Origin: Nostoc sp. 106C
Lineage (GTDB): Bacteria > Cyanobacteriota > Cyanobacteriia > Cyanobacteriales > Nostocaceae
Assembly: GCF_002154725.1 (NCBI RefSeq)
Contig: NZ_MTAW01000013.1
Coordinates: forward strand, 1 to 64,000
Length of the DNA: 64,000 bases
Direction: 5' to 3'
Shown here: positions 8,302 to 16,394 of the stretch, piece after piece
Layout: each line of letters starts with the position of its first letter
How positions within the stretch are numbered: the first letter of the stretch is position 1
Notes under the pieces: model-generated
Database searches by the model: none
The model's input: the letters and a program-made list of their open reading frames with translations, nothing else
Told to the model about the DNA's origin: nothing
Position numbers and translations under genes: made by a program

Positions 8302-8393
8302 GCCTCATCATAAATGTGCCTGCAATATAGCTAGAGTCTGAGCAACTGTACATCAATAAGCCAATATTTAGATTGATTTGTCACTACAAAATT

Positions 8394-9002
8394 TTACTGG
8401 GGTTTCAATCCATCCCATAAAACAGAAATCATTTCATTAACGATGACTTCTCTTGGTGCAGCATCGGGTAAGGTAGTGGCGAGAGGAAGACTCTCGATCA
8501 CAGACAGAAAGAATCCGGCTAGCAGTTGGGGACGAACTTCACGAATTTCGCCTCGCTGTTGTGCTTGAGCAAATATTTGACAAATAGGCTCAAAGATAAA
8601 TTGCGAGGAGCAAGCTGACAGCCTAGCAGTATTTTCCTCATCCAACAAAGGCATATCTGTATGTACCATGCTCAAAAAATGGATGGGAGGCTGAGAAAGG
8701 AACCACGCACCAACTGCATGTAGTTGCGATCGCAAATCATCTTCATTTTGCCGAATTGCTTGCTGCAAACCCCGGCGATGGCGCTCAAACACGCGCTCAG
8801 TTACGGCTACAAAAAGCTGCTCCTTACTGGGAAAGTGATAATACAAAGATGCTTGACGTATTCCTACCGCATTCGCAATATCCCTCATGGCTACCGTATT
8901 GTAGCCATGCTTGCGAAATAGCTGTTCTGCTTCATCAAGTATGCGATCTCTACCACTAGATGAAGCTTGTTTTGGAGAGCGGCGATCGTCTGACACTCTC
9001 AA
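8394..9002 (-). CDS. TetR/AcrR family transcriptional regulator
   Basis: About 200 residues. The N-terminal helix-turn-helix is clear: RILDEAEQLFRKHGYNTVAM, then IANAVGIRQASLYYHFPSKE. The C-terminal ligand domain is TetR_C-like (LRSQLHAVGAWFLSQPPIHF ...). Start candidates are TTG at 9002 and GTG at 8996; the run AGGTAGG upstream could serve either. A TACCTAACGTTTAGTA palindrome lies directly in front of the gene, suggesting autorepression and perhaps control of the divergent FAD/Rieske gene 300 bp away. Confidence 0.9.
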   Translation of the reverse strand: MRVSDDRRSPKQASSSGRDRILDEAEQLFRKHGYNTVAMRDIANAVGIRQASLYYHFPSKEQLFVAVTERVFERHRRGLQQAIRQNEDDLRSQLHAVGAWFLSQPPIHFLSMVHTDMPLLDEENTARLSACSSQFIFEPICQIFAQAQQRGEIREVRPQLLAGFFLSVIESLPLATTLPDAAPREVIVNEMISVLWDGLKPQ

Positions 9003-9004
9003 AC

Positions 9005-9022
9005 CTACCTAACGTTTAGTAG
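9005..9022. promoter_or_regulatory. Probable TetR operator
   Basis: CTACCTAACGTTTAGTAG is an 18-bp near-palindrome centred on AACGTT, with 2 mismatched pairs. It is located 3 nt upstream of the TetR gene start, where a bound repressor would block transcription. The rest of 9023-9301 contains no gene and should hold the promoter of the divergent FAD/Rieske gene. Confidence 0.55.
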
Positions 9023-9301
9023 TCAACTATCAAATATTATATTACACTGTCAAATAATCTGCTCATTTGTGAACCCAAATCAGCAGATTTATCGTCTGTG
9101 GCATAAATAACCTGATCCAGCAAATTTGAGGGCACAGTATTTACAAAAACAACAACCAGCCATTGATAATTGATCCCGTTCTGCCAAAATAAATCCGCTG
9201 AAGATTAACACTGAAATAGGAAAGATACTCCGAAACAGGGGCTAACTCACAGCCATTATTTCATGCCAGTAATTCATGATGAAGAGTTAATTCTGTAACC
9301 A

Positions 9302-11242
9302 ATGAACCAATTATCTAATTCACCAGAATCATCTACCTTTTCCCGCCGCACACTCCTCAAGTGGTTCGGTATTGGTAGTATTGCTGGAGTAACCGGATAC
9401 TCTCGTTTCAGTAAGCCACAACCAACGGTTTTTCAAAGAGATACCCTAAAATTACCACGGATGCTGAATCAAGATAAAAGTGTTGTAGTTATTGGGGCGG
9501 GATTAGCCGGTTTAGCCTGTGCATATGAATTGAGCCAACGGGGATTTGCTGTGACACTTTTAGAAAAGTCCCCTCAACTTGGTGGGAAAATTGCTAGTTG
9601 GCAAGTTGAAGCTGTTGGTGAAACATTCATTATGGAACATGGTTTTCATGGATTTTTTCCCCAGTACTATAATCTGAATAGTTTGGTCACAGAATTGGGA
9701 ATCAACGAGCATTTTCAATCCTTAAATTTTTATGCAGTTGTTTACCGCGATCGCAAATATCAACCAGAGGTATTTCGTCCCAGCCGTTCAGCCTTTCCTT
9801 GGAATATTATAGATTTAGCGATCGCTTCTCCCAATCGCTTGCAATGGGGTATTAATCTAATTAACTTAAAACACTTACAAGTCTTTCAAGCAATTACTGG
9901 ATTTCAGAGAGAAAAGAATTATCGACGCTTCGATAATATTTCCGTTGCTGATTGGGTAGAAAAGGAATTTCCCCGAGGTTTATACGACTTATATTTTCTC
10001 CCGTTTGCTAAATCTAGTTTGAATGCACCAGACTTGATGAGTGTGGGGGAACTCATGCAATTCTTTCACTTTTATTTTTTTGGCAACCCAGAAGGGCTAG
10101 CTTTTAATGGCACCAAAGATGATATGGGAACCAGTTTAGTCCAACCCATTGCCAAAGCAATTCTGAGTAATGGTGGTAAAATTATCACAGGTGCAACAGT
10201 AAGTGAGATTTCTGCTGTAGAAGGTAAGATTGATTCTTTAAAATATTTGATTGGTACTAATAAAAATAATGTACCTTTTTGGGTGAAGCGTAACTCTGTT
10301 GTGGCAGATGAAAAGATAGAATATTTTGGTGCTGCGGATGAAGTTTTTGCTGCACAGATTGGCGCTCAAGAAGCAATTTCTCTTACCTGTACGCACCAAG
10401 GTTGTACTGTTAAAAAAACAGATGATGGAAAGTTTCATTGCCCTTGTCATGGTGCAGTTTTTGCAGATGATGGTAAAGTTTTAAAAGGACCAGCGCAAAG
10501 AGATTTAAATAAATTCAAAGTAGTGCAACGGCAAGATGAAGAATTACAACTAGTAGCGACAAATCAAGAATCGACATTACCACAGACAATCACAGCCGAT
10601 TATTATGTTTTTGCGACTGATGTACCGGGAGTACAGCAACTTTTTAAGCGGATTAATGGTGATGTTGAGCAAAAAGTGCGATCGCAAGTGGCAAATTTAA
10701 GCATCGCCGATCCTTTTGCTGTGTGTCGTTTCTGGTTCGATCGCGATTTTCACTGGGAACAAAGTAGTTTTACTTCTTTATCTGGCTACCAGCTAACTGA
10801 TAGTATTACCCTATATCACCGCATTCAAGAACAATTTATTGACTGGGCAAAACGTACTGGTGGAAGTGTAGTAGAGTTACACGCTTATTGTTATAAAGAA
10901 AAACAGTTCCCTACCCAGGAGACTTTGTTAACAACATTTGAACAGGAACTTTACGAAATTGTACCGGAATTAAAGCAAGCAAAGGTACTGCATCGAGAAT
11001 TAGTAAATCAACATAATTTTTCTGGATATCCACCAAATAGTTATGCAGAACGTCCAGAAACTAGCACTGGTGTTTCTAATTTAATTTTTGCTGGAGATTG
11101 GGTGAAAATGCCTTTTCCTTGTGGATTAATGGAACGGGCTGTAAGTAGTGGTTTATTAGCAGCTAATGAAATTTTATCTCGTGAGAGTTTGCAAAGGCGA
11201 TCGCTTTTATCAGTGAATCCAGAAGGGTTATTACAAATTTAA
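9302..11242 (+). CDS. Tat-exported FAD oxidoreductase with inserted Rieske domain
   Basis: A 646-residue flavoprotein. The N-terminus has a twin-arginine signal (SRRTLLKWFGIGSIAGV, residues 14-30), so export to the thylakoid lumen or periplasm is likely. The FAD-binding motif GAGLAG is at 65-70, followed by an ELSQRGFAVTLLEKS strand as in amine-oxidase/carotenoid-desaturase enzymes. A Rieske [2Fe-2S] domain is inserted around residues 330-410: Cys363, His365, Cys380 and His383 are the ligands. Cys368 and Cys382 match the disulfide cysteines of the PetC-type Rieske. The C-terminal FAGDWVKMPFPCGLMERAV closes the FAD fold. Carotenoid desaturation or aryl-carotenoid chemistry is possible; the substrate is unknown. 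Confidence 0.85.
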   Translation: MNQLSNSPESSTFSRRTLLKWFGIGSIAGVTGYSRFSKPQPTVFQRDTLKLPRMLNQDKSVVVIGAGLAGLACAYELSQRGFAVTLLEKSPQLGGKIASWQVEAVGETFIMEHGFHGFFPQYYNLNSLVTELGINEHFQSLNFYAVVYRDRKYQPEVFRPSRSAFPWNIIDLAIASPNRLQWGINLINLKHLQVFQAITGFQREKNYRRFDNISVADWVEKEFPRGLYDLYFLPFAKSSLNAPDLMSVGELMQFFHFYFFGNPEGLAFNGTKDDMGTSLVQPIAKAILSNGGKIITGATVSEISAVEGKIDSLKYLIGTNKNNVPFWVKRNSVVADEKIEYFGAADEVFAAQIGAQEAISLTCTHQGCTVKKTDDGKFHCPCHGAVFADDGKVLKGPAQRDLNKFKVVQRQDEELQLVATNQESTLPQTITADYYVFATDVPGVQQLFKRINGDVEQKVRSQVANLSIADPFAVCRFWFDRDFHWEQSSFTSLSGYQLTDSITLYHRIQEQFIDWAKRTGGSVVELHAYCYKEKQFPTQETLLTTFEQELYEIVPELKQAKVLHRELVNQHNFSGYPPNSYAERPETSTGVSNLIFAGDWVKMPFPCGLMERAVSSGLLAANEILSRESLQRRSLLSVNPEGLLQI

Positions 11243-11266
11243 AATATCATTGATAAAGACCACGCG

Positions 11267-11330
11267 GTAGGGGCACGGCACCAGTAAAATTATTGTATAT
11301 ATCGGAAGATTGCGGACGCCGTGCCCCTAC
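11267..11330. repeat. 64-bp inverted-repeat element, copy 1
   Basis: GTAGGGGCACGGC (11267-11279) and GCCGTGCCCCTAC (11318-11330) are perfect 13-bp arms around a 38-nt centre. A second copy of identical length and similar centre lies at 16323-16386 in the same orientation. It may fold as a transcript hairpin or be a small MITE-like element. The remaining intergenic bases to 11524 show tandem GTACGCCG-type words but no gene. Confidence 0.75.
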
Positions 11331-11524
11331 GAAGCTATGTGGTTCCATACCTGGAAACTGGTGTAAATTATTGTAGTGGCGTGACCTACTTAAAATAGTG
11401 CATTAATTAGATGGGACTAACCGCCGATGTACGCCGTTGTACGCCGATAAACGGGATTTTTATTAATGTACTAAATTAGCTATACCACGCCAGTTTCATT
11501 TTCTGTGTAAGCTAAAAATTTAGT

Positions 11525-11845
11525 TTATTTACCTGAGTTTAAACCAATCACTCCAATGACAATTAAAATGATCGATATGAGTTTAAAGCTACTAATAGAC
11601 TCCCGAAAACAAACAATACCGATGATTGCAATCAGCGTAGTTCCTAAACCTGCCCAAAAAGCATAAGCAACACTAACTTCAATTTTTTTTAGCGAAAGTG
11701 TAAGAAAAGTCAAACAAATTCCATAAGAAGTAAATACCAATATCGAAGGAATAATTTTAGTAAATCCTTGCGACAGCTTCATACAAGTTGTACCCATAAC
11801 TTCAAAGAGTACTGCTGTAACAAGGTAAATCCAACTGATTAGCAT
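11525..11845 (-). CDS. SMR-family multidrug exporter, EmrE/QacE-like
   Basis: A 106-residue four-helix protein of the small multidrug resistance family. The membrane-embedded acid is Glu15 in WIYLVTAVLFEVMGTTCMK. AYAFWAGLGTTLIAIIG in the third/fourth helix region resembles the drug-exporting EmrE/QacE/YkkC branch more than the Gdx branch. It is a separate gene from the SMR protein at 311-631 and clearly diverged from it. It lies downstream of kdpD on the same strand with an 84-bp gap. Quaternary ammonium or similar cations are the likely substrates. Confidence 0.88.
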   Translation of the reverse strand: MLISWIYLVTAVLFEVMGTTCMKLSQGFTKIIPSILVFTSYGICLTFLTLSLKKIEVSVAYAFWAGLGTTLIAIIGIVCFRESISSFKLISIILIVIGVIGLNSGK

Positions 11846-11929
11846 GTTGATTTTAAATGCTAGGGCATTTAATTATCTCTAAGCAAATAATAAAAATCAA
11901 TAAGTATAAATATTGATGTTATCTTTAAA

Positions 11930-13051
11930 CTATTTTTCGGTGGCAATGATGTGTAAATCAATATTTTGTTGTCTGATTAGCTCCATTAATCGTTGTGTAA
12001 AAGAACCTTTAAACCACCTTCTCCATCGAGGCTGCTGGCTTTCACCAATGACAATTTGAGTGATGTGATGATTTGCCGCAACTTGAGCAATTTCTTGAGC
12101 GACGTTTTGACTCTTGACGTGTAAGAATTCGCCACCAAATTCTCTACATAATTTCTCGCACGTATCAATGTGTAAACTTTCTTGTTTGGTCAGGAATCGT
12201 TCAGGGTTTGCTACAAAAACGGCATAAAGTCGGGCATTCATGTAATTAGCAATGCGTGCTCCGCGACGAAGTAATTGCACGGAGTTAGGATAGGTAGAGA
12301 CACATACCAGTACTCGCTCGTGGATATTACAGTTCTGCCCTTCCAAAGTAGAAGTGTTCGCTTCCTCCTCAACTGTATCGGCTACTTCTCGTAGTGCGAG
12401 TTCCCGCAAAGCGATTAAGTTACGACGCTGAAAGAAGTTTTCTAGGGATTGAGCTATTTTCTCAGGGGCGTAAATTTTGCCTTCTCGCAGCCGTTCTTCT
12501 AGCGTTTCTGGAGTGACATCAATAACTACAACAGCGTCAGCTTCGTCAAGCAGGCGATCGGGAATCCGCTCTCGCACTACAATACCTGTAATTCGTGCAA
12601 CTAAGTCGTTCAAACTTTCCAAATGCTGAATGTTGACGGTGGAGTAAACATCAATTCCAGCGGACAAAATCACTTCCACATCCTGGTAGCGCTTTTCTCG
12701 TGAAGAACCAGGGACATTGGTATGAGCGAGTTCATCAACTAACACAAGTTGGGGAGAACGTTCCACAATTGCATCCGTATCCATTTCCTGCAAAGTAACG
12801 TTCTCTCGGATACTGATTATTCTTGGAATCACCTCTAGCCCTGTAGCTTTTTCAGCTGTGTCTTTGCGTCCATGAGTTTCCAAGATGCCAATCACAACAT
12901 CAATCCCATCTTGCTTGAGCTGATGTGCTTCTTCTAGCATTTTGTAAGTTTTACCAACACCAGGAGCCATACCGATGAAAATTTTATGTTTCCCACGTCG
13001 GTAAGGACGGATGTAAGAACTGTCAACAGAGGTTGTAGAGTTATTGAACAT
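11930..13051 (-). CDS. kdpD: Short KdpD-like sensor (N-terminal domain plus USP)
   Basis: A 373-residue protein with only the cytoplasmic N-terminal part of the KdpD potassium sensor. The KdpD domain has a Walker A GMAPGVGKT (residues 27-35) and a Walker B LVLVDELAHTN. A universal-stress-protein domain follows (ERVLVCVSTYPNSVQLLRRG ... IVIGESQQPRWRRW). The transmembrane helices, GAF and histidine kinase of enterobacterial KdpD are absent, as in the short KdpD of Anabaena. No kdpA, B or C lies in the window, so the gene is an orphan here. It probably senses or binds c-di-AMP/K+-related signals, but this is family knowledge. Confidence 0.88.
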   Translation of the reverse strand: MFNNSTTSVDSSYIRPYRRGKHKIFIGMAPGVGKTYKMLEEAHQLKQDGIDVVIGILETHGRKDTAEKATGLEVIPRIISIRENVTLQEMDTDAIVERSPQLVLVDELAHTNVPGSSREKRYQDVEVILSAGIDVYSTVNIQHLESLNDLVARITGIVVRERIPDRLLDEADAVVVIDVTPETLEERLREGKIYAPEKIAQSLENFFQRRNLIALRELALREVADTVEEEANTSTLEGQNCNIHERVLVCVSTYPNSVQLLRRGARIANYMNARLYAVFVANPERFLTKQESLHIDTCEKLCREFGGEFLHVKSQNVAQEIAQVAANHHITQIVIGESQQPRWRRWFKGSFTQRLMELIRQQNIDLHIIATEK

Positions 13052-13237
13052 GAATAGAAGATTTATCTAGGTCTTTAACGATTTCTTTTAAAAGACTGAC
13101 TCCAATTTCGCCAAAAATACCTAGGAATCTTCCATCAGTATGTTGGTTAAGAAATATTTTAAACTGCTGATACGAGCATACGGGAAGCAACCTTCATCAA
13201 GACACTTCGGATGAGTTCCGTCACCAGACTTGTAAAT

Positions 13238-13279
13238 ACGCATGAACCAGTGCTGGACTCACCGCACTGGTTCACGCGT
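13238..13279. other. Long hairpin upstream of kdpD
   Basis: ACGCATGAACCAGTGC (13238-13253) pairs with GCACTGGTTCACGCGT (13264-13279), 16 bp with one mismatch and a 10-nt loop. It lies between the end of the 317-residue gene and kdpD on the minus strand. No T-run follows, so it is a regulatory hairpin, a repeat or a processing site rather than a standard terminator. Confidence 0.6.
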
Positions 13280-13302
13280 ATCTCTACGATTAAGTTCACA
13301 AA

Positions 13303-14256
13303 TTAATAGGAGTGCTCTATCTCATGACTTCCTTCAATTAATTTGGGTGCTTTTGTACTAGAACCATATAGCTCAACAAATCTTTTAAACAGCAACATAG
13401 TTTGATGATTTGAAGCTAAATTCATATTGAATAAACGCTCAATATTTTTCTCACCAAGATTGCGTAAATAAGGTAAATCTTCAAAGAGAGTTAAGCAAGA
13501 GGCAAAATGCAATAAGACTTGCAGTATTGGTTTGGGCCATTCTAAATCACTGTAGATTTCTATAAATAGTTGATGCTCTCTGTGATTTAAAGGTAAGGCA
13601 TAAAACATCACAACTATTCTTTTATTGTTATAGACCGGAATACTCAATTCAACGGTATAGGGAGTATGTAAGATTAAATCCACCTCAACAATTGGTTGAC
13701 GCCAAATTCTTAAAGCATTAAGTGGAGAATCTAACATTGTTTGAAATTTGATGACACCACCAATGGCTGTGGGCTGGAAGTGACTGATATTAATCACCCG
13801 CAAATTATTCAAACTAAATTTGTGAATGGTTTCTAAATGTTTTAAGTTCAATAAATGATATATTTGGCACAAGTAAGGAAAAGGTAAAATATATTCCTGA
13901 CTGATCATGTGCCGTTTTTTCAACTCCAACTTGTTGTATTGAGTTGGACATAGATATCCTTGATACAAGGTAGAGTCTACATCATTGTTATCTAAATCAT
14001 GTTCAGGTCTTAAATATAACCAACTCAAAAAGAAGAATGAGGCTGTAAATAGCTGAAATACTTCCAGAGTAGAGAGATAACCATCAGCAAAGGCTGCTAA
14101 ACTTCTATCAGTGATTCCAAAAAGCCACGATGGAATACCAGCCAGCCAAATACCATTTTTGAGTTTGAGTATAAAAAGAGCAAGTTCTATTTCTAGAGAT
14201 TGAGTTCCAGTTTTAGCGACTTCATCATTATCTTTTTGAATGAGATTAATAGACAT
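13303..14256 (-). CDS. Hypothetical 317-residue cyanobacterial protein
   Basis: Not recognised. The first 110 residues contain hydrophobic stretches (LAGIPSWLFGITDRSLAAFADG, shown here in part as SWLFGITDRSL, and FQLFTASFFFLSWLYL). The C-terminal 200 residues form mixed alpha/beta sequence with VEVDLILHTPYTVELSIPVY and RIVVMFYALPLNHREHQLF. One remote possibility is the C-terminal part of a ring-oxygenase-like fold, but no Rieske or iron ligands are seen. It is upstream of kdpD on the same strand, with a 250-bp gap holding a hairpin. Composition is AT-rich but ordinary for the genome. Confidence 0.6.
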   Translation of the reverse strand: MSINLIQKDNDEVAKTGTQSLEIELALFILKLKNGIWLAGIPSWLFGITDRSLAAFADGYLSTLEVFQLFTASFFFLSWLYLRPEHDLDNNDVDSTLYQGYLCPTQYNKLELKKRHMISQEYILPFPYLCQIYHLLNLKHLETIHKFSLNNLRVINISHFQPTAIGGVIKFQTMLDSPLNALRIWRQPIVEVDLILHTPYTVELSIPVYNNKRIVVMFYALPLNHREHQLFIEIYSDLEWPKPILQVLLHFASCLTLFEDLPYLRNLGEKNIERLFNMNLASNHQTMLLFKRFVELYGSSTKAPKLIEGSHEIEHSY

Positions 14257-14798
14257 AGTAGTTCAAAATTAGATATTGCTATTTTTAGGAATTAATAAAT
14301 TCAATTACTTCGATCCTAACTATGCCTTATGTCAACAACCTCTACCTTCAGTTGTAAATACAATTGGCAAGAATTTTGGTTAACTTAATTTTGTATAAAT
14401 GCTTTAACTGAAAACAAAAATAACCTTAGATGTGACGTGGAATCAAGGTAGTTTCAGGAATATCTATATTTTATTTTTTGTAGTAAAAATAACAATAAAA
14501 TAAATTTTTTCCTATAAAAAAGAAGTCTATTTGCAAAATTAGACTAAAGGAATATATAAATAATTAGATAAAAACATTTATATGCTATCTATCACACAAA
14601 ATTATCTGCTGCTTTAGGGGGATTACTAAGGAGTTAGCAAGTTATTAATCATAATATATAAATTGATAATGAGATAGCGATCGCGACTGTTGTTGAGAAG
14701 CCAGCGCAACTATTACTACCTCAACCTATAGAATTGCAAGCGCTAACGCTGTATTATTTTTAAATATTTTAGTAAGCATTTCTCTGAAGACGCCAGCA
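14257..14798. other. AT-rich intergenic region
   Basis: About 540 bp with long A/T runs between divergent genes. It should hold both promoters. I see no gene, RNA or strong repeat in it. Confidence 0.5.
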
Positions 14799-15305
14799 AT
14801 GACTATCCGCTATGCGACTGAAGTTGACTTACCTACTATTGTAGCAATTTACAATGCTGCAATTCCTACCCGCATGGCTACTGCTGATTTAGAGTCGGTG
14901 ACTGTGGAAAGCCGCCTCAATTGGTTTCGGGGGCGATCGCCTTCACAAAGACCGCTGTGGGTGGTAGAAGTAGAGGGTGTAGTTGCTGGCTGGCTGAGTT
15001 TTCAATCCTTTTATGGGCGACCAGCCTACAGTAAAACCGCCGAAATTAGTATTTACATTGCCCCAAACTTTCAAAGATGTGGTTTAGGGCGAAAACTCCT
15101 AGCGCAAGCAATTCACCAAAGTCCAAATTTGGGTTTAAAGACGTTAATCGGGTTCATTTTTGCCCATAATCAACCCAGTTTAAAGCTGTTTGAAACATTT
15201 GGGTTTAAACCTTGGGGACATTTGCCCAACATCGCAGACCTGGATGGTATTGAATGTGATTTAGTAATTATGGGGCTGCGAATTGGGGATGAGGAGACAA
15301 GGTGA
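14799..15305 (+). CDS. GNAT-family N-acetyltransferase, PAT-like
   Basis: A 168-residue acetyl-CoA-dependent N-acetyltransferase related to phosphinothricin acetyltransferases (MnaT/YncA group), which acetylate amino-acid analogues such as methionine sulfone or phosphinothricin. The start gives the family N-terminus TIRYATEVDLPTIVAIYNAA. The acetyl-CoA motif is QRCGLGRKLLAQAI, preceded by EISIYIAPNF. The C-terminal FETFGFKPWGHLPNIADLD is also typical. The L11-methyltransferase-like gene follows 55 bp downstream. Confidence 0.9.
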   Translation: MTIRYATEVDLPTIVAIYNAAIPTRMATADLESVTVESRLNWFRGRSPSQRPLWVVEVEGVVAGWLSFQSFYGRPAYSKTAEISIYIAPNFQRCGLGRKLLAQAIHQSPNLGLKTLIGFIFAHNQPSLKLFETFGFKPWGHLPNIADLDGIECDLVIMGLRIGDEETR

Positions 15306-15360
15306 AATAACAAATGACTAATGCCCTGTATCTATGTAGCTACGCCTAAAGGAAGTAAAT

Positions 15361-16326
15361 ATGTCGTGGATGGAGTTGAGCCTCGATACCACAAATGAGG
15401 CGGTTGATTGGGTCTGTAGCTTACTTGCAAAAAATAACTTTACCAGTGACCTTCATATCCAGAAATACACAGAATCAGGTTTGGGCAACGATTGGGCTTT
15501 TAGCATCTGCTTATACTTACCCTACGATGTCCATGCAGATAAACGTGGGTCAGAAATCGCCAAACTGCTCTCACCGTTAGAACGTACAGGAATTTCTACG
15601 GCTCTCCAGATGGCGATAGTTGAAGAAAAACCAGCAGATGCAGAACTAGCAAGTCACCTTGTACGCCGGATTGGGCAAAAGTTCGTTATCTTCTCTGCTG
15701 ATATGCCATATAGTTCTGAAGCAGCGAATGAAATCATCTTAAGACTTAAACCCAGCCTAGCCTTTGGTAGCGGTTTGCATCCAGCGACTATACTCAGCCT
15801 CAAACTGCTGGAACGTCATATTACCCCTGCAATAAATGTTCTCGATTTGGGGTCAGGTTCAGGTATTTTGAGTGTGGCGATCGCAAAACTTGGTGCTAAT
15901 GTTTTAGCTTTGGACAATGATACTATTGCTGTGCAAGCAACTCAAGACGCTGTATGTCTGAATGGAGTAGAGCAGCAAGTAACAGTAATGGAAGGAAGTC
16001 TGGGATCTGGTAGTGACTTCGGACATTGGCTAGGCGGAGATTCTATTAATAATGTGCCTAAAGTTGAGGCTAAAAATCAATTTGACCTGATCGTTGCAAA
16101 TATCCCAGCTAGAGTACATATTGCCTTGGCTGCTGATTACCAAAAAGCACTGCGTCAGACTGATGTACATCGAGGACTGTTGATTGCCGCTGGTTTTACT
16201 ATCGATCATGAGGAAGATTTGGTTATAGCATTAACAGAAGCAGGTTTTGAGTTTGCCGATTGTGAGCGACAAGATGAATGGGTTGCACTTGCTTATCGCT
16301 TACAGCAGTTTCCAGAGCCAAAGTAG
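15361..16326 (+). CDS. PrmA-like class I methyltransferase
   Basis: A 321-residue SAM-dependent methyltransferase resembling ribosomal protein L11 methyltransferase. Motif I is VLDLGSGSGILSVAIAKLG, with an acidic loop ALDNDTIAVQA. The LAFGSGLHPATILSLKLLE segment just before matches the PrmA 'GTGxHxTT' region, but the canonical TT is changed. The catalytic-region motif DLIVANIPARVH replaces the usual NPPY/NIL of PrmA. The N-terminal ~110 residues are divergent, so the substrate may not be L11. It overlaps the 64-bp repeat copy 2 by 4 nt at its end. Confidence 0.8.
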   Translation: MSWMELSLDTTNEAVDWVCSLLAKNNFTSDLHIQKYTESGLGNDWAFSICLYLPYDVHADKRGSEIAKLLSPLERTGISTALQMAIVEEKPADAELASHLVRRIGQKFVIFSADMPYSSEAANEIILRLKPSLAFGSGLHPATILSLKLLERHITPAINVLDLGSGSGILSVAIAKLGANVLALDNDTIAVQATQDAVCLNGVEQQVTVMEGSLGSGSDFGHWLGGDSINNVPKVEAKNQFDLIVANIPARVHIALAADYQKALRQTDVHRGLLIAAGFTIDHEEDLVIALTEAGFEFADCERQDEWVALAYRLQQFPEPK

Positions 16327-16386
16327 GGGCACGGCAGCAGTAATATTACTGTATGTACCAGAAGATTGTGGATGCCGTGCCCCTAC
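16323..16386. repeat. 64-bp inverted-repeat element, copy 2
   Basis: The same 13-bp arms as copy 1 (GTAGGGGCACGGC and GCCGTGCCCCTAC) and the same total length, with a similar 38-nt centre containing GAAGATTG. It touches the stop of the PrmA-like gene and lies between two convergent genes, so it could work as a bidirectional terminator. Confidence 0.75.
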
Positions 16387-16394
16387 CGCGTGGT

